From Microbulbifer sp. MI-G (GTDB lineage: Bacteria; Pseudomonadota; Gammaproteobacteria; Pseudomonadales; Cellvibrionaceae): DNA of 64,000 nt. This document shows positions 21,810-31,058 of this stretch, one piece after another. Under the pieces are notes generated by a model that saw only the letters and a list, made by a program, of their open reading frames with translations, ran no database searches and had not been told where the DNA came from. Location: assembly GCF_030440425.1 (NCBI RefSeq), contig NZ_CP098023.1, positions 2,655,501-2,719,500 on the forward strand, read 5' to 3'. Each line of letters begins with the position of its first letter. Within the stretch, counting starts at the first letter, position 1. Position numbers and translations under genes: made by a program.

Positions 21810-22835
21810 CTAGGAAAACAGCCTCGCCCAGCGAATCATGAGTTCCTCAAGGAGGAGGCGGCGGTTGGGATTTGCTCCCCCCATCAATCCTCTGCGCGCC
21901 TGAGCAAGGAGGTCGTAGCATCCAAACAGCGGTCGCAGACTTTCCTCCCCGGTGCCGGGCAGTCTTTGCAACAGGGCCATCACCTGGGCATCCCCACTTA
22001 AATCACAGCTGCGCATGTGCACCATCTGCGCAAGCCATTGCTGCCAGAACTGTAAAAGCTGGTCCAGCGCCGTGTGCTCGGGGGGTGCCTCCCAGCGGGC
22101 GGCCGCAGTAACGGCATTGACGCTTCCCTGAGCCAGGGCGGTCAACTCCTGCAGAAACTGTTCACGCTCCGCTCTGGCTTCCGTTCCAGCCAGAGCCGCC
22201 GCCATAAGTGGTGCCCCACCGGACAGAGCCAGGGATCGTCGCGCCACAGCGTTTTCGAAGCCGGTGTTTTCCAGCCACTGCAAAGCCATTTCCTCCGATG
22301 GCGGCGGAAAGACAATCGACTGACAGCGGCTGCGTATAGTTGGCAGCAGGCCCGAGGGCGAGCCCGTAATCAACAGGAAGATGACCGACGGCGCCGGCTC
22401 CTCCAGGTTTTTCAAAAGCGCATTGGCCGCATTGATATTCATCGCTTCCGCCGGCGCCAGCCATACCAGCCGCGCACCTCCACGCCCGCTGGTACGTGCG
22501 ACAAAGTTACCCAGTTGGCGAATTTGCTCCACTTTGAGGGCTCCTCCCGGCTTCTCAGGCTCCAGTCGCAGAAAATCCGGATGAGAACCCGCCTGCCAGA
22601 GCCGACAATCCCGACAACCGCCACAGGCCTGTCCGTTACGCGGCTGTTCACACAGTACCAGGGCAGCAAAAGCCTCGGCAAAGCGTCGCTTGCCCAGCCC
22701 CACCTGGCCTGTCAGCAACAGTGCGTGCGGACAGCGCCCTGCCCGCCACTGTATCCCGAGGCGCCGCCACTGCTGAGCCTGCCAGGGTAACGGGGAGGGA
22801 ATGGAAGTCTGTTCAAGTGTTTCAGATACGGACAT
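21810..22835 (-). CDS. holB: DNA polymerase III subunit delta'
   Basis: A component of the clamp loader that places the beta clamp on primed DNA. 341 residues, AAA+ fold. The N-terminal LTGQVGLGKRRFAEAFA is a P-loop-like motif with the degenerate form seen in delta', followed by a zinc-binding cluster LCEQPRNGQACGGCRDC (about residues 62-78). LLKNLEEPAPSVIFLL is the sensor-1 region and TIRSRCQ follows it. It lies between tmk and pilZ as in many relatives, with 72 bp separating it from tmk. Confidence 0.95.
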   Translation of the reverse strand: MSVSETLEQTSIPSPLPWQAQQWRRLGIQWRAGRCPHALLLTGQVGLGKRRFAEAFAALVLCEQPRNGQACGGCRDCRLWQAGSHPDFLRLEPEKPGGALKVEQIRQLGNFVARTSGRGGARLVWLAPAEAMNINAANALLKNLEEPAPSVIFLLITGSPSGLLPTIRSRCQSIVFPPPSEEMALQWLENTGFENAVARRSLALSGGAPLMAAALAGTEARAEREQFLQELTALAQGSVNAVTAAARWEAPPEHTALDQLLQFWQQWLAQMVHMRSCDLSGDAQVMALLQRLPGTGEESLRPLFGCYDLLAQARRGLMGGANPNRRLLLEELMIRWARLFS

Positions 22836-22907
22836 TTGCCAAGTTCATATTAAAGGGAAACCGCCATCCGCAGGCAGCACTTTTTTTCAGGAGAGCCTAA
22901 CACGCAG

Positions 22908-23531
22908 CTACAACAAGTGTGCCAGTTCCTGCCCCAGCGCTCTCTGTACCTGTTCCAGGGGTTGACTGGCATCGACGATGGCATACCGCCCCGGGAAGGC
23001 CTGTGCACGCGCATGATAAGCGCTGCGCACTCGATGGAAGAACGCCAGGTGCTCACTCTCGAAGCGATCTGCCACCCCCTTTCGGCCAGCGCGCCGCAAA
23101 CCAGTTTCCGGGTCCAGGTCCAGCAACAGTACTTTGTCCGGGCGCAAGTCGCCCTGCACAGCCTGCTCCAGTTGCTCAATTCGTGTTCTATCGAGCTGGC
23201 GGCCACCGCCCTGATACGCATAAGTGGCATCCGTAAAACGATCACAGACAACCCAATCACCACGTTGCAGTGCCGGCACGATCACTTGGGCCAGGTGCTG
23301 GGCCCGTGCGGCAAATACCATTAACAGTTCAGCCATCGGGTCCACCACTTCCTCGCGCCTGGTGAGCAACAATGCGCGCAACTGTTCTGCCAGGGGCGTA
23401 CCCCCGGGCTCCCGGGTCTGCACAAATGGGATTTTGCGATCGTTTAACCATTGGGTAATAAACTGCAGGTTGGTGGACTTGCCAACGCCTTCCACCCCCT
23501 CCAGAGTTATGAATTTTCCGCGCGACACCAT
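22908..23531 (-). CDS. tmk: Thymidylate kinase
   Basis: Phosphorylates dTMP to dTDP with ATP. 207 residues; P-loop [12 protein letters not shown] near residue 12, the DR(F) motif [14 protein letters not shown] near residue 93, and the lid [13 protein letters not shown] with arginines near residues 143-155, which is the E. coli-type arrangement. [11 protein letters not shown] (residues 39-49) is the dTMP-binding segment. Its start ATG is immediately after the mltG stop codon, so translation is coupled. Confidence 0.97.
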   Translation of the reverse strand: MVSRGKFITLEGVEGVGKSTNLQFITQWLNDRKIPFVQTREPGGTPLAEQLRALLLTRREEVVDPMAELLMVFAARAQHLAQVIVPALQRGDWVVCDRFTDATYAYQGGGRQLDRTRIEQLEQAVQGDLRPDKVLLLDLDPETGLRRAGRKGVADRFESEHLAFFHRVRSAYHARAQAFPGRYAIVDASQPLEQVQRALGQELAHLL

Positions 23532-24593
23532 TTAATTTCCTTCTGCCGGGCTGGAGCGATAATCTGCTCGCCGCTTCAGCTGATACTCCCGCACTGCACG
23601 GTTATGCTCTGTCAGAGTTGCTGAAAAGTGGTGGGAGCCATCACCCTTGCCTACAAAGTAAAGGCTTTTGCCCGGCTTGGGGTTGAGCGCTGCGCGAATG
23701 GCCGCGCGCCCAGGCAGGGCTATAGGCGTTGGGGGAAGCCCGTGGATGACGTAAGTATTATAGGGGGTCGGCTGGCGCAAATGCGCGCGGGTAAGATTTC
23801 CGTTGTAACCCTCACCCAAACCATAGATCACCGCAGGGTCCGTCTGCAGCCGCATACCCCTGTTCAAACGGCGCACGAAAACTCCGGCAATTTGGCCGCG
23901 CTCGGAAGGCTGACCGGTTTCTTTTTCGATTAGCGAGGCCATGATGAGGGCCTCATAGGGGGATTTGTAGGGAAGCTTGTCTCCCTTCGCCCGCCATTCT
24001 TCGCCCAGCACCTGCTGCATGCGTTCATAGGCCTGCTGCAGCAACTCGATATCCGTGGTGCCTGAGCGATACACATAAGTGTCGGGGAAAATCCAGCCCT
24101 CGACCGCGCCTTCTTCCAGGCCGAGCGCTTGGGCTGCAGCATGTACCGTGCTGCCCGCTGCAGATTTCACGATCTTATGCTCCGACCTGATCTTCTGCAG
24201 TGCCTGGCGAAACGTCCAGCCCTCCACAAGAGTAACCCGGTAGCGCATCACCTCACCGCGGTGCAGGCGGGAAACCAGGTCTATAGCGCTGCTGCCTTTG
24301 GGCAGCAGGTATTCCCCGGGATGGATATCGGTCTTGCCCGCCCAATAGGCATAGGCGAGCACAAGACGGGGCCAGTGGATAATGCCATCGCGCTCAAGGT
24401 GCCTGAGCGCCCTGGACAAGCTGCTGCCCTTTTCCACTTGGAACTGCCACCCGTTTTCCTCTATCGGCAGTGCAGCGGTCAAGGTGGCATTCGCCATCCA
24501 CAGCGATAGCGCCGCCAGCAGACACACCAGGAAGAACCCACCAAATGTGGCCTTACAAAGCTTTGCGAGGACACTGGGTCGCTTTTTCTTCAC
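23532..24593 (-). CDS. mltG: Endolytic murein transglycosylase MltG
   Basis: Cuts nascent peptidoglycan strands within the chain, releasing 1,6-anhydro ends and setting glycan length. 353 residues: short cytoplasmic start, one transmembrane segment (FFLVCLLAALSLWMANATL), a LysM-like portion, and the YceG/MltG catalytic domain with MASLIEKETGQPSERG, whose Glu is catalytic, and MRLQTDPAVIYGLG. The start is GTG overlapping the pabC stop (GTGA); a second GTG one codon earlier is possible. tmk follows with no gap. The pabC-mltG-tmk-holB order is standard. Confidence 0.95.
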   Translation of the reverse strand: MKKKRPSVLAKLCKATFGGFFLVCLLAALSLWMANATLTAALPIEENGWQFQVEKGSSLSRALRHLERDGIIHWPRLVLAYAYWAGKTDIHPGEYLLPKGSSAIDLVSRLHRGEVMRYRVTLVEGWTFRQALQKIRSEHKIVKSAAGSTVHAAAQALGLEEGAVEGWIFPDTYVYRSGTTDIELLQQAYERMQQVLGEEWRAKGDKLPYKSPYEALIMASLIEKETGQPSERGQIAGVFVRRLNRGMRLQTDPAVIYGLGEGYNGNLTRAHLRQPTPYNTYVIHGLPPTPIALPGRAAIRAALNPKPGKSLYFVGKGDGSHHFSATLTEHNRAVREYQLKRRADYRSSPAEGN

Positions 24594-25360
24594 CACAATT
24601 CTTCCACAATCAACTGCTGCAATCTTCGCGCACCGGCGCTTATTGACCAGTTCTTGATACCAATAACCTCTACCACCGGGAGCACCCCCCGGACACTGTT
24701 ACACAGCACTACCTCATCGGCGCTGCTGAGTAGTTGAATATCCATATCCCGCTCCTGCCACCTGACCCAATCAGAAAGCCATGCACGCATGACTCCCCGG
24801 ACACCACAGCGTTGCAGATCCGGGGTCACCCAGGTCTCGTCGAAACGTGCCAACAGGTTACAGCGCAGGCTTTCTATTACCCTGCCAGCGCTATCGAACA
24901 TCAGGCCGTCCAGTCGCTCACCCGCCGGCAGTTCAGCTTTAGCTGCATTATATCGGCTGCGAGACAGGAATTTGCAGCCCGAATTCATCAAACCAGAAAT
25001 TGGCAGGCGTGTGTTGCAAGGAAACAAGTGAACACCGAGTTCCGCCTCCAGAGAGCACATCATCGGAAAAAAGGACAGATCCCAGCATCTGTCACCGCCA
25101 ACAAGACCAATACGCAAGCGGGCGACCGCTTCTCCCCGGATATACCGGGCGGCCAGATGTGGGATGCAACGATCGATTTCATTGAGCAGGTCCCGATTCA
25201 AAGAGGCGCAGCGGATCAAGCGGTCCCGGTGCAGTGGCCACAACGGCAGGCTGCCGCTGTGGCAACGCATGGTTTCGAGGATGCCCTCTGTATAGTCACT
25301 GTCGGGGGCCAACCGGGGCACAGCCCGCCCCCGCAGGAAGAGTTGTGGTAACTGGAACAT
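24590..25360 (-). CDS. pabC: Aminodeoxychorismate lyase
   Basis: A fold-type IV PLP enzyme that releases pyruvate from aminodeoxychorismate to give p-aminobenzoate; PabB for the previous step is at 2,853-4,184. 256 residues, slightly shorter than E. coli (269). The PLP lysine is expected in SGCKFLSRSRYN, and DGLMFDSAGRVIES matches the usual E-x-x-x-N region, with D-S in place of the more common E-x-T/S. The gene overlaps mltG by four bases and lies 45 bp after fabF, as usual in this cluster. Confidence 0.9.
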   Translation of the reverse strand: MFQLPQLFLRGRAVPRLAPDSDYTEGILETMRCHSGSLPLWPLHRDRLIRCASLNRDLLNEIDRCIPHLAARYIRGEAVARLRIGLVGGDRCWDLSFFPMMCSLEAELGVHLFPCNTRLPISGLMNSGCKFLSRSRYNAAKAELPAGERLDGLMFDSAGRVIESLRCNLLARFDETWVTPDLQRCGVRGVMRAWLSDWVRWQERDMDIQLLSSADEVVLCNSVRGVLPVVEVIGIKNWSISAGARRLQQLIVEELW

Positions 25361-25405
25361 CCTTCCCCCAGCGGAGCGTGTCCGCCCCCTGTTCGGGCGA
25401 GTGCA

Positions 25406-26647
25406 TCAGACTCGCTTGAAGATCAGCGACCCGTTAGTGCCACCAAAACCAAAGGAGTTTGAAAGCACCGCGTCTATCACCATGGACTGGGGCTCATGGG
25501 GAACAAGGTTCATACCGCGACAGACATCGTCCGGGTCATGCAGGTTGATGGTAGGCGGTGCTACCTGGTCGCGCAGAGACAAAACGGAGAAAGCCGCTTC
25601 TATTGCACCCGCAGCCCCGAGCAAATGACCCGTCATCGACTTGGTGGAACTCACTGCCAACCGACTGCTTGTATCCGCAAAGATACAGCGCACCGCCTGA
25701 ATTTCAGCCCTGTCACCCAATGGCGTTGAGGTACCGTGAGCGTTGATGTACTGAATGGCATCCGCATTGAGTCCGGCATCTTTGAGCGCATTTTGCATTG
25801 ACAGTGCCGCACCTGCACCGTCCTCGGGGGGAGAGGTCATGTGGAAGGCATCGCTGCTCATACCAAAACCGGCGGCTTCTGCATAAATTGTTGCCCCTCG
25901 CGCTCTGGCCCGCTCGTACTCCTCCAGTACCAGCACGGCAGCTCCTTCCCCCAGCACAAAACCGTCGCGGTCTTTGTCCCAGGGTCGACTGGCGGATTTC
26001 GGATCGTCATTGCGGGTCGAAAGTGCCCTCGCTGCGCAGAATCCACCGAGTCCGACGGGTGTTGTAACCATTTCGGCACCGCCACATACCATGACATCTG
26101 CGTCGCCATATTGGATTGCGCGCATGCCCAGGCCCAGCGCGTGCGTACCTGTTGTACAGGCCGTGGTCACAGCGAGATTCGGCCCCCTCAGGCCATACTT
26201 AATCGACAAATTGCCCGCGACCATATTGATAATGGCGCCCGGCACAAAGAAGGGGGACACCCGGCGCGGCCCTTTTTCAGCAATCAGCATGCCATTGTTT
26301 TCAATGGCCAGGATGCCCCCCATGCCGGAACCGATACAGGTACCCATGCGCGGTGCGTCGCACTCATTGACTTCCAGACCACTGTCTTCCACCGCTTGGA
26401 TACCCGCAATCAGGCCATATTGCAAAAAGGTATCCATTTTGCGTGCATCTTTGGCGGGCATATAAGGGGTGGGATCAAACGCTTTCACTGTGGCCGCAAA
26501 GCGGGTAGAAAAAGCGGAAACATCAAATGTCTCTATCGGAGCTGCACCACTGGTCCCTGCGAGAATACCGGACCAAGTCTCTCCCAAGGTATTACCCAGC
26601 GGGCTGACACCCCCCATTCCGGTTACTACCACTCTTCTGTGCGACAC
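25406..26647 (-). CDS. fabF: 3-oxoacyl-ACP synthase II
   Basis: A condensing enzyme of fatty-acid elongation. 413 residues of the thiolase fold. The catalytic triad is visible: Cys in [12 protein letters not shown] (about residue 165), His in [11 protein letters not shown] (about 304) and His in [14 protein letters not shown] (about 340). The C-terminal [12 protein letters not shown] is characteristic. The gene lies 192 bp downstream of acpP, with a terminator-like hairpin between, so its expression may partly depend on read-through or its own promoter. Confidence 0.97.
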   Translation of the reverse strand: MSHRRVVVTGMGGVSPLGNTLGETWSGILAGTSGAAPIETFDVSAFSTRFAATVKAFDPTPYMPAKDARKMDTFLQYGLIAGIQAVEDSGLEVNECDAPRMGTCIGSGMGGILAIENNGMLIAEKGPRRVSPFFVPGAIINMVAGNLSIKYGLRGPNLAVTTACTTGTHALGLGMRAIQYGDADVMVCGGAEMVTTPVGLGGFCAARALSTRNDDPKSASRPWDKDRDGFVLGEGAAVLVLEEYERARARGATIYAEAAGFGMSSDAFHMTSPPEDGAGAALSMQNALKDAGLNADAIQYINAHGTSTPLGDRAEIQAVRCIFADTSSRLAVSSTKSMTGHLLGAAGAIEAAFSVLSLRDQVAPPTINLHDPDDVCRGMNLVPHEPQSMVIDAVLSNSFGFGGTNGSLIFKRV

Positions 26648-26740
26648 TCTGATTCCCCCGAAGCTCTTGCTGCCGCCGTAGATTCCAACCCAGTGGAGAG
26701 AACAACCCCCGGCCAGCAGTCATCATTCCATGGTGCGAAT

Positions 26741-26778
26741 AAAAAGAGAGCCGCGCTATGTAACACATAGAACGGCTC
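26741..26778 (-). terminator. Terminator or attenuator between acpP and fabF
   Basis: On the minus strand GAGCCG and CGGCTC form a stem that continues, after a 2-nt internal loop, with CTATGT/ACATAG around a 3-nt loop; TCTTTTTATT follows. It probably stops most transcription after acpP, whose product is needed in large excess over FabF. Confidence 0.7.
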
Positions 26779-26839
26779 CCGGAGTCGCTTGGCCAAGTAT
26801 CGAAAGGATACTGCCAGCGCCTAAACTACCCAGCAGAAA

Positions 26840-27076
26840 TTAACCAAGGTTGTCCTTGATGTAATCCATTGCCAGCTGAACAGTAGTGATTTTCTCAGCT
26901 TCTTCATCGGGGATTTCGGTCTCGAATTCCTCTTCCAAAGCCATTACCAGCTCAACTGTGTCGAGCGAGTCCGCGCCCAGATCTTCAACAAAAGAGGCTT
27001 CAGGCTTGACATCTTCTTCCTTCACGCCCAATTGTTCAGCAACGATCTTTTTAACGCGCTCTTCAATGCTGCTCAT
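26840..27076 (-). CDS. acpP: Acyl carrier protein
   Basis: A small acidic carrier of fatty-acyl chains. 78 residues. The phosphopantetheine attachment Ser is in [10 protein letters not shown] (Ser38 or so). [18 protein letters not shown] at the start and MDYIKDNLG at the end are typical. It lies between fabG and fabF as expected. The 224-bp upstream gap has a minus-strand TACAAT (27,193-27,198) that may be the -10 of a separate promoter, and a CCCCAA/TTGGGG hairpin at 27,199-27,214. Confidence 0.98.
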   Translation of the reverse strand: MSSIEERVKKIVAEQLGVKEEDVKPEASFVEDLGADSLDTVELVMALEEEFETEIPDEEAEKITTVQLAMDYIKDNLG

Positions 27077-27300
27077 GATTCAATTTAACTCCTAGTGGGT
27101 AAAAATCTGTTTTGGTCGCTATTGTTATTTCACCAAATCCAACCATTGGTGACAACGACCGGCTCACACAGCTTCTGGATAATTCAGAGGCCATTGTACC
27201 CCAAGTTTTTGGGGATGTAATGCACGGCCCTTCACCACCTTCAGAAAACAAGCATATACTTTTGAAATCAATAAGTTATAAAATTAATTGCAAATGCTGG

Positions 27301-28056
27301 TCAAGTCATGTACATGCCGCCATTGACCTGTATTGTCTCACCGGTGATATAACCACCGGCGTCACTCGCCAGGAATGCCACCACAGACGCAATCTCTTCG
27401 GGCTGGCCAAGTCGACCGAGAGGGATCTTTTCCAGGAGTGTTGCCCGCTGCGCCTCAGGCAACACTTTGGTCATATCGGTATCAATAAATCCGGGCGCAA
27501 CGGTATTGACTGTAATACCGCGAGAGCCGATTTCCGCCGCCAATGAGCGCGCAAATCCTGCCACGCCGGCCTTGGTAGCGGCATAATTACTCTGGCCCGC
27601 ATTTCCCATACTGCCTACAACAGAACTGATATTGACAATACGCCCCCAGCGCGCCTTGGTCATATCGCGCAAGCAGGCCTTGGTCATACGGTATACGGCG
27701 GTCAAATTTGTTTCAATCACTGAGTCCCACTCATCATCCTTCATGCGCATCAGCAGGTTGTCCCGGGTGATGCCCGCATTGTTGACCAGGATAGTAGGCG
27801 CACCAAAATCACTTTTCACGGCAGCGTGCAATTGTGTGATGCTCTCCGACTTGGTGACATCGAGAACCATGCCAACACCGCTGAAGCCTTTTTCGGCAAA
27901 GCGCAGAGTGATTTTCTCAGCGCCGGCAGCACTCGTGGCAGTACCAATGACCGTGGCACCCAGACCGCCCAACATATCTGCCGTCCCCGCGCCAATACCC
28001 CGGCTGGCTCCGGTAACCAGGGCGACTTTGCCCGCTAGGGAAATCTGTAACGTCAT
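27301..28056 (-). CDS. fabG: 3-oxoacyl-ACP reductase
   Basis: NADPH-dependent short-chain dehydrogenase that reduces 3-oxoacyl-ACP. 251 residues. TGASRGIGAGTADML is the nucleotide-binding glycine motif, NNAG follows near residue 88, and the catalytic Ser-Tyr-Lys set is in SSVVGSMGNAGQSNYAATKAG (Tyr and Lys in YAATK). The C-terminal GETIQVNGGMYMT is characteristic of FabG. It lies 45 bp downstream of fabD. Confidence 0.97.
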   Translation of the reverse strand: MTLQISLAGKVALVTGASRGIGAGTADMLGGLGATVIGTATSAAGAEKITLRFAEKGFSGVGMVLDVTKSESITQLHAAVKSDFGAPTILVNNAGITRDNLLMRMKDDEWDSVIETNLTAVYRMTKACLRDMTKARWGRIVNISSVVGSMGNAGQSNYAATKAGVAGFARSLAAEIGSRGITVNTVAPGFIDTDMTKVLPEAQRATLLEKIPLGRLGQPEEIASVVAFLASDAGGYITGETIQVNGGMYMT

Positions 28057-28101
28057 AGTGGCTTTGTCCTTGTGAATAGTCGCACCGAGCTTTTGTACGG
28101 T

Positions 28102-29046
28102 CTATGCCGCAGTGGATCTCAGGGCTTCATTAAAGCTGTATGGATTATCAACAGCATGGCAGGTAATGTTGCGATCGATTCGCCTGACCAGTCCAGCCAA
28201 CACCTTGCCGGGCCCGCATTCAATCAACTGCGCCGTACCATCGGCGATGATTTTTTGCGTACAGGCGGTCCAGCGTACAGGGTGATAGATTTGCTCGATC
28301 ATCAGGGCCTTTATTGCCGCCGGATCTGATTCTGCTTGTGCATGCACATTGTGCACAATGGGAATTTCAGGTGTATCAAACTGCACCGCTTCAATCTGGG
28401 GCGCAAGTTTTTCGGCAGCGGGTCGCATCAACTCGGTGTGGAAAGGGGCGCTAACCGGCAGAGACATGGCCCTCTTGGCACCCGCCGCCCTGCAGGCCTG
28501 TATCGCTCTCTCCACTGCAGCGCTATTGCCGGCAATCACAACCTGACCGGGAGAGTTATAATTCACAGCAGCAACCACTTCGCCCTTTGCAGAACCAGCA
28601 CAGGCAACTTCCACTGCCTCATCATCCAGACCAATCACTGCTGCCATGCTTCCGCTGCCCAAGGGTACAGCCTCCTGCATCAGGCGACCGCGTTCACGCA
28701 CCAGGTGCACCGCCTCTTTAAAAGCCACAACACCGGAACAGACCAGTGCCGACCACTCCCCGAGGCTGTGGCCTGCCATACGGCCCGGCAAAGCGCCACC
28801 GCGCCCGCGCCAGAGACGATACAGGGCAACGCTTGAGGTCAAAAGCAGGGGCTGGGTGCGCTGGGTGAGATTGATATCCTCCTGCTCGCCATTTTGACAG
28901 AGGTCCCAGAGGTCGTACCCCAAAACTTCCGAAGCCTCGGCAAAGGTGGCCGGGATTTCGGGAGCCTCCAAGGCAATCTCGGAAAGCATCCCAATCTTCT
29001 GGGATCCCTGCCCCGGAAAGACAAATGCAAGTGCAGCATTGGTCAT
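28102..29046 (-). CDS. fabD: Malonyl-CoA:ACP transacylase
   Basis: Transfers malonyl from CoA to ACP for fatty-acid synthesis. 314 residues. The nucleophile is the Ser of MAGHSLGEWSALV (about residue 92); FPGQGSQKIGML at the N-terminus and VSAPFHTELM (catalytic His) near residue 200 are conserved. FabD normally follows fabH; here it follows plsX directly with 46 bp between. Confidence 0.97.
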   Translation of the reverse strand: MTNAALAFVFPGQGSQKIGMLSEIALEAPEIPATFAEASEVLGYDLWDLCQNGEQEDINLTQRTQPLLLTSSVALYRLWRGRGGALPGRMAGHSLGEWSALVCSGVVAFKEAVHLVRERGRLMQEAVPLGSGSMAAVIGLDDEAVEVACAGSAKGEVVAAVNYNSPGQVVIAGNSAAVERAIQACRAAGAKRAMSLPVSAPFHTELMRPAAEKLAPQIEAVQFDTPEIPIVHNVHAQAESDPAAIKALMIEQIYHPVRWTACTQKIIADGTAQLIECGPGKVLAGLVRRIDRNITCHAVDNPYSFNEALRSTAA

Positions 29047-29092
29047 AAGATATCCTTAAACCTAAGTGGCAATTATCAGCAGAGGCTATTTC

Positions 29093-30139
29093 CTACCCTG
29101 CTTCATTCGGGTTCCGCGCGCCGGATTGCGCCAGAGCTGCATCAACCCTGGCGGCAAGATTGGCATCGGCGCACTCCTTGGCCGTTACCAGCGCCCGGTA
29201 GAATGCCTCGCTGCTGGCCCCGCCGTGACTCTTGATCACATTGCCTTTCACCCCTACAAAACTGGCGCCATTATAGCGGGCAGGCTCCAGCTGTGTACGC
29301 CATTTTCGCAACAGTTTTATGGCCAATTGGCCAAAAAAACGCTTGAAATATCCCTTTTTCTCGATGGTGAACACTTTTTGACCCATTAGTCGAATCACGC
29401 CTTCAGCGGACTTCATTGCCACATTCCCCATCAAACCATCGCAGACAACCACATCCACGGCCCCGGTAAAAATATCGTGCCCTTCCACAAAACCCACATA
29501 GTTAATCCGGGGATCAGTCTCAAGCAGATTTGCGGCTTTTTGTATCTCGGCTGTTCCCTTGTGCGCCTCCGCACCGATATTGAGCAGGGCCACCTTGATG
29601 TCCTCGCGGGCAATCGCCGTGTGGATATGCTGCGCCTCAATGCCCATCCGTGCAAATTGCAGCAGGTCTGTTGCATTGCAGTCCACATTCGCCCCGAGAT
29701 CCAGAAGATAGCAGGAGCCCTTACCCGAAGGCACAGACTTACCCAGCGCCGGCTTTCGAACCCCGTCAATATTACCCAGAATACTGCGGCTTAGCGCTAA
29801 CAGTGCGCCGGTATTGCCTGAGGTGACAACGGCCTGGGCATCACCACGGGCAACCGCCTTCAGTGCCAGGGCCATTGTGGACTCACGCCTGTGACGCACA
29901 GCCTGCAGGGGATTGCATGCCTGGGTGATCATTTGTTCGCAGTGAATGATCTCAAACCGATCGGGGGAACTCTGGCGGTACTGCCTGGATAGCTGAGCCG
30001 CGAGCACGTTGCGCGGGCCAAAAAGCGTTAAGTGCGCCTCCGGGAAGCTCTGAAGAAATCGGATGCAGGCCGGAACGACAGAGCGGGGACCTAAGTCCCC
30101 GCCCATCGTATCCACGGCCAATCGCAATCGGTTGACCAA
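29093..30139 (-). CDS. plsX: Phosphate acyltransferase
   Basis: Converts acyl-ACP to acyl-phosphate for the PlsX/PlsY route of phospholipid synthesis. 348 residues. Family segments are present: LAVDTMGGDLGPRSVVPA at the start, SGNTGALLALSR, DLGANVDC and NVAMKSAEGVIRLMG. It starts three bases after the rpmF stop; the spacing indicates translational coupling. Peripheral membrane/cytoplasmic. Confidence 0.97.
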   Translation of the reverse strand: MVNRLRLAVDTMGGDLGPRSVVPACIRFLQSFPEAHLTLFGPRNVLAAQLSRQYRQSSPDRFEIIHCEQMITQACNPLQAVRHRRESTMALALKAVARGDAQAVVTSGNTGALLALSRSILGNIDGVRKPALGKSVPSGKGSCYLLDLGANVDCNATDLLQFARMGIEAQHIHTAIAREDIKVALLNIGAEAHKGTAEIQKAANLLETDPRINYVGFVEGHDIFTGAVDVVVCDGLMGNVAMKSAEGVIRLMGQKVFTIEKKGYFKRFFGQLAIKLLRKWRTQLEPARYNGASFVGVKGNVIKSHGGASSEAFYRALVTAKECADANLAARVDAALAQSGARNPNEAG

Positions 30140-30142
30140 GAC

Positions 30143-30334
30143 TTACTCTTCTTCGGTGCCGCCGGTTGCGATCACCTTGCGGCCACGGTAGAAGCCATCT
30201 TTGGTCACGTGGTGACGGCGGTGCTTTTCGCCAGTCGTCGGGTCTACCGAAAGCGTTGTATCGTCACCCAAGGCGTCGTGAGAGCGGCGCATACCGCGAC
30301 GGGAACGAGTCTTCTTGTTTTGTTGAACAGCCAT
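30143..30334 (-). CDS. rpmF: Ribosomal protein L32
   Basis: A 63-residue 50S subunit protein. The start [20 protein letters not shown] is diagnostic. Like other gammaproteobacterial L32 it lacks the four-cysteine zinc ribbon. It lies in the classical yceD-rpmF-plsX arrangement, with 74 bp after yceD. Confidence 0.98.
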   Translation of the reverse strand: MAVQQNKKTRSRRGMRRSHDALGDDTTLSVDPTTGEKHRRHHVTKDGFYRGRKVIATGGTEEE

Positions 30335-30408
30335 TACCAGCTCCTAAAATAAACAGATTTCGCTGGAACCGGGGCGCCTACCGGCGAGCCCTAACCCATC
30401 GGGCCAAT

Positions 30409-30951
30409 CTACGACTTGCCCGATGAACCCTTCAATTGCTCCAGCACTTTAAAGGGGTTTTCCCGTTGCCCACCCGCTTCGGTATCACTCTCACCAAACT
30501 GGAAATGCCCCTTGGGGACACACTTCTCCTGATGATAAGCCACCATCGGCAGATTGAGCAGAATTTCATCCTCGAGAATCTGGTACAGATCCAGCTCATC
30601 GCCGCCCTGTATCACTGGGTCCAGGTCTCTGGGGAGAGACTTGCCCTGCGCCTCGGACCATACAATACCCCAGTAAAATGGCGCTTCCAACTGCTCGCGT
30701 ACCGGGTGCAGACAGCGCTGACAAAGCAGCTCGACAGTACCAGTGACTCTACCGCGCACAGTAAGGCGCCCTTGTAGGTCCCGCCCAAATCGCAGTTCCG
30801 CTGAAATTGCGCCATCAATAGACTCTACCGCACTATTTAGCCGCTCAAGGGCATCCGGCGGCAAAATGCCGTCGAGAGACTGCTCGCGTTGCGCCAACTT
30901 TCGCGCGTCAATACACTTCGGTAACAATGATCTAGAGGGGTCTGTCGGCAT
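30409..30951 (-). CDS. yceD: DUF177 (YceD) family protein
   Basis: 180 residues, YceD/DUF177. Bacterial members affect 23S rRNA accumulation; the chloroplast relative is needed for 23S processing. The Cys pair in LLCQRCLHPV and DLYQILEDEILLNLPMV are conserved landmarks. The start MPTDPSRS is the only reasonable ATG. A near-consensus promoter ends nine bases before it, so the mRNA may have almost no leader. It is the first gene of the rpmF-fab cluster. Confidence 0.9.
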   Translation of the reverse strand: MPTDPSRSLLPKCIDARKLAQREQSLDGILPPDALERLNSAVESIDGAISAELRFGRDLQGRLTVRGRVTGTVELLCQRCLHPVREQLEAPFYWGIVWSEAQGKSLPRDLDPVIQGGDELDLYQILEDEILLNLPMVAYHQEKCVPKGHFQFGESDTEAGGQRENPFKVLEQLKGSSGKS

Positions 30952-30960
30952 AAGCGCGCA

Positions 30961-30989
30961 ATTCTATGGACTCACCCCACCCTTGTCAA
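30961..30989 (-). promoter_or_regulatory. Near-consensus sigma-70 promoter for yceD-rpmF-plsX-fab
   Basis: On the minus strand the -35 is TTGACA (30,984-30,989), the spacer is 17 bp and the -10 is TAGAAT (30,961-30,966). Transcription would begin about 30,954, within three bases or so of the yceD ATG, giving a leaderless or nearly leaderless transcript. Confidence 0.75.
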
Positions 30990-31058
30990 AGCCATTGAGG
31001 CACTGCAGTATCCCCCGAACTTAAACCGCAACCGGACAAAAGTGGAGACACGGTAAGC

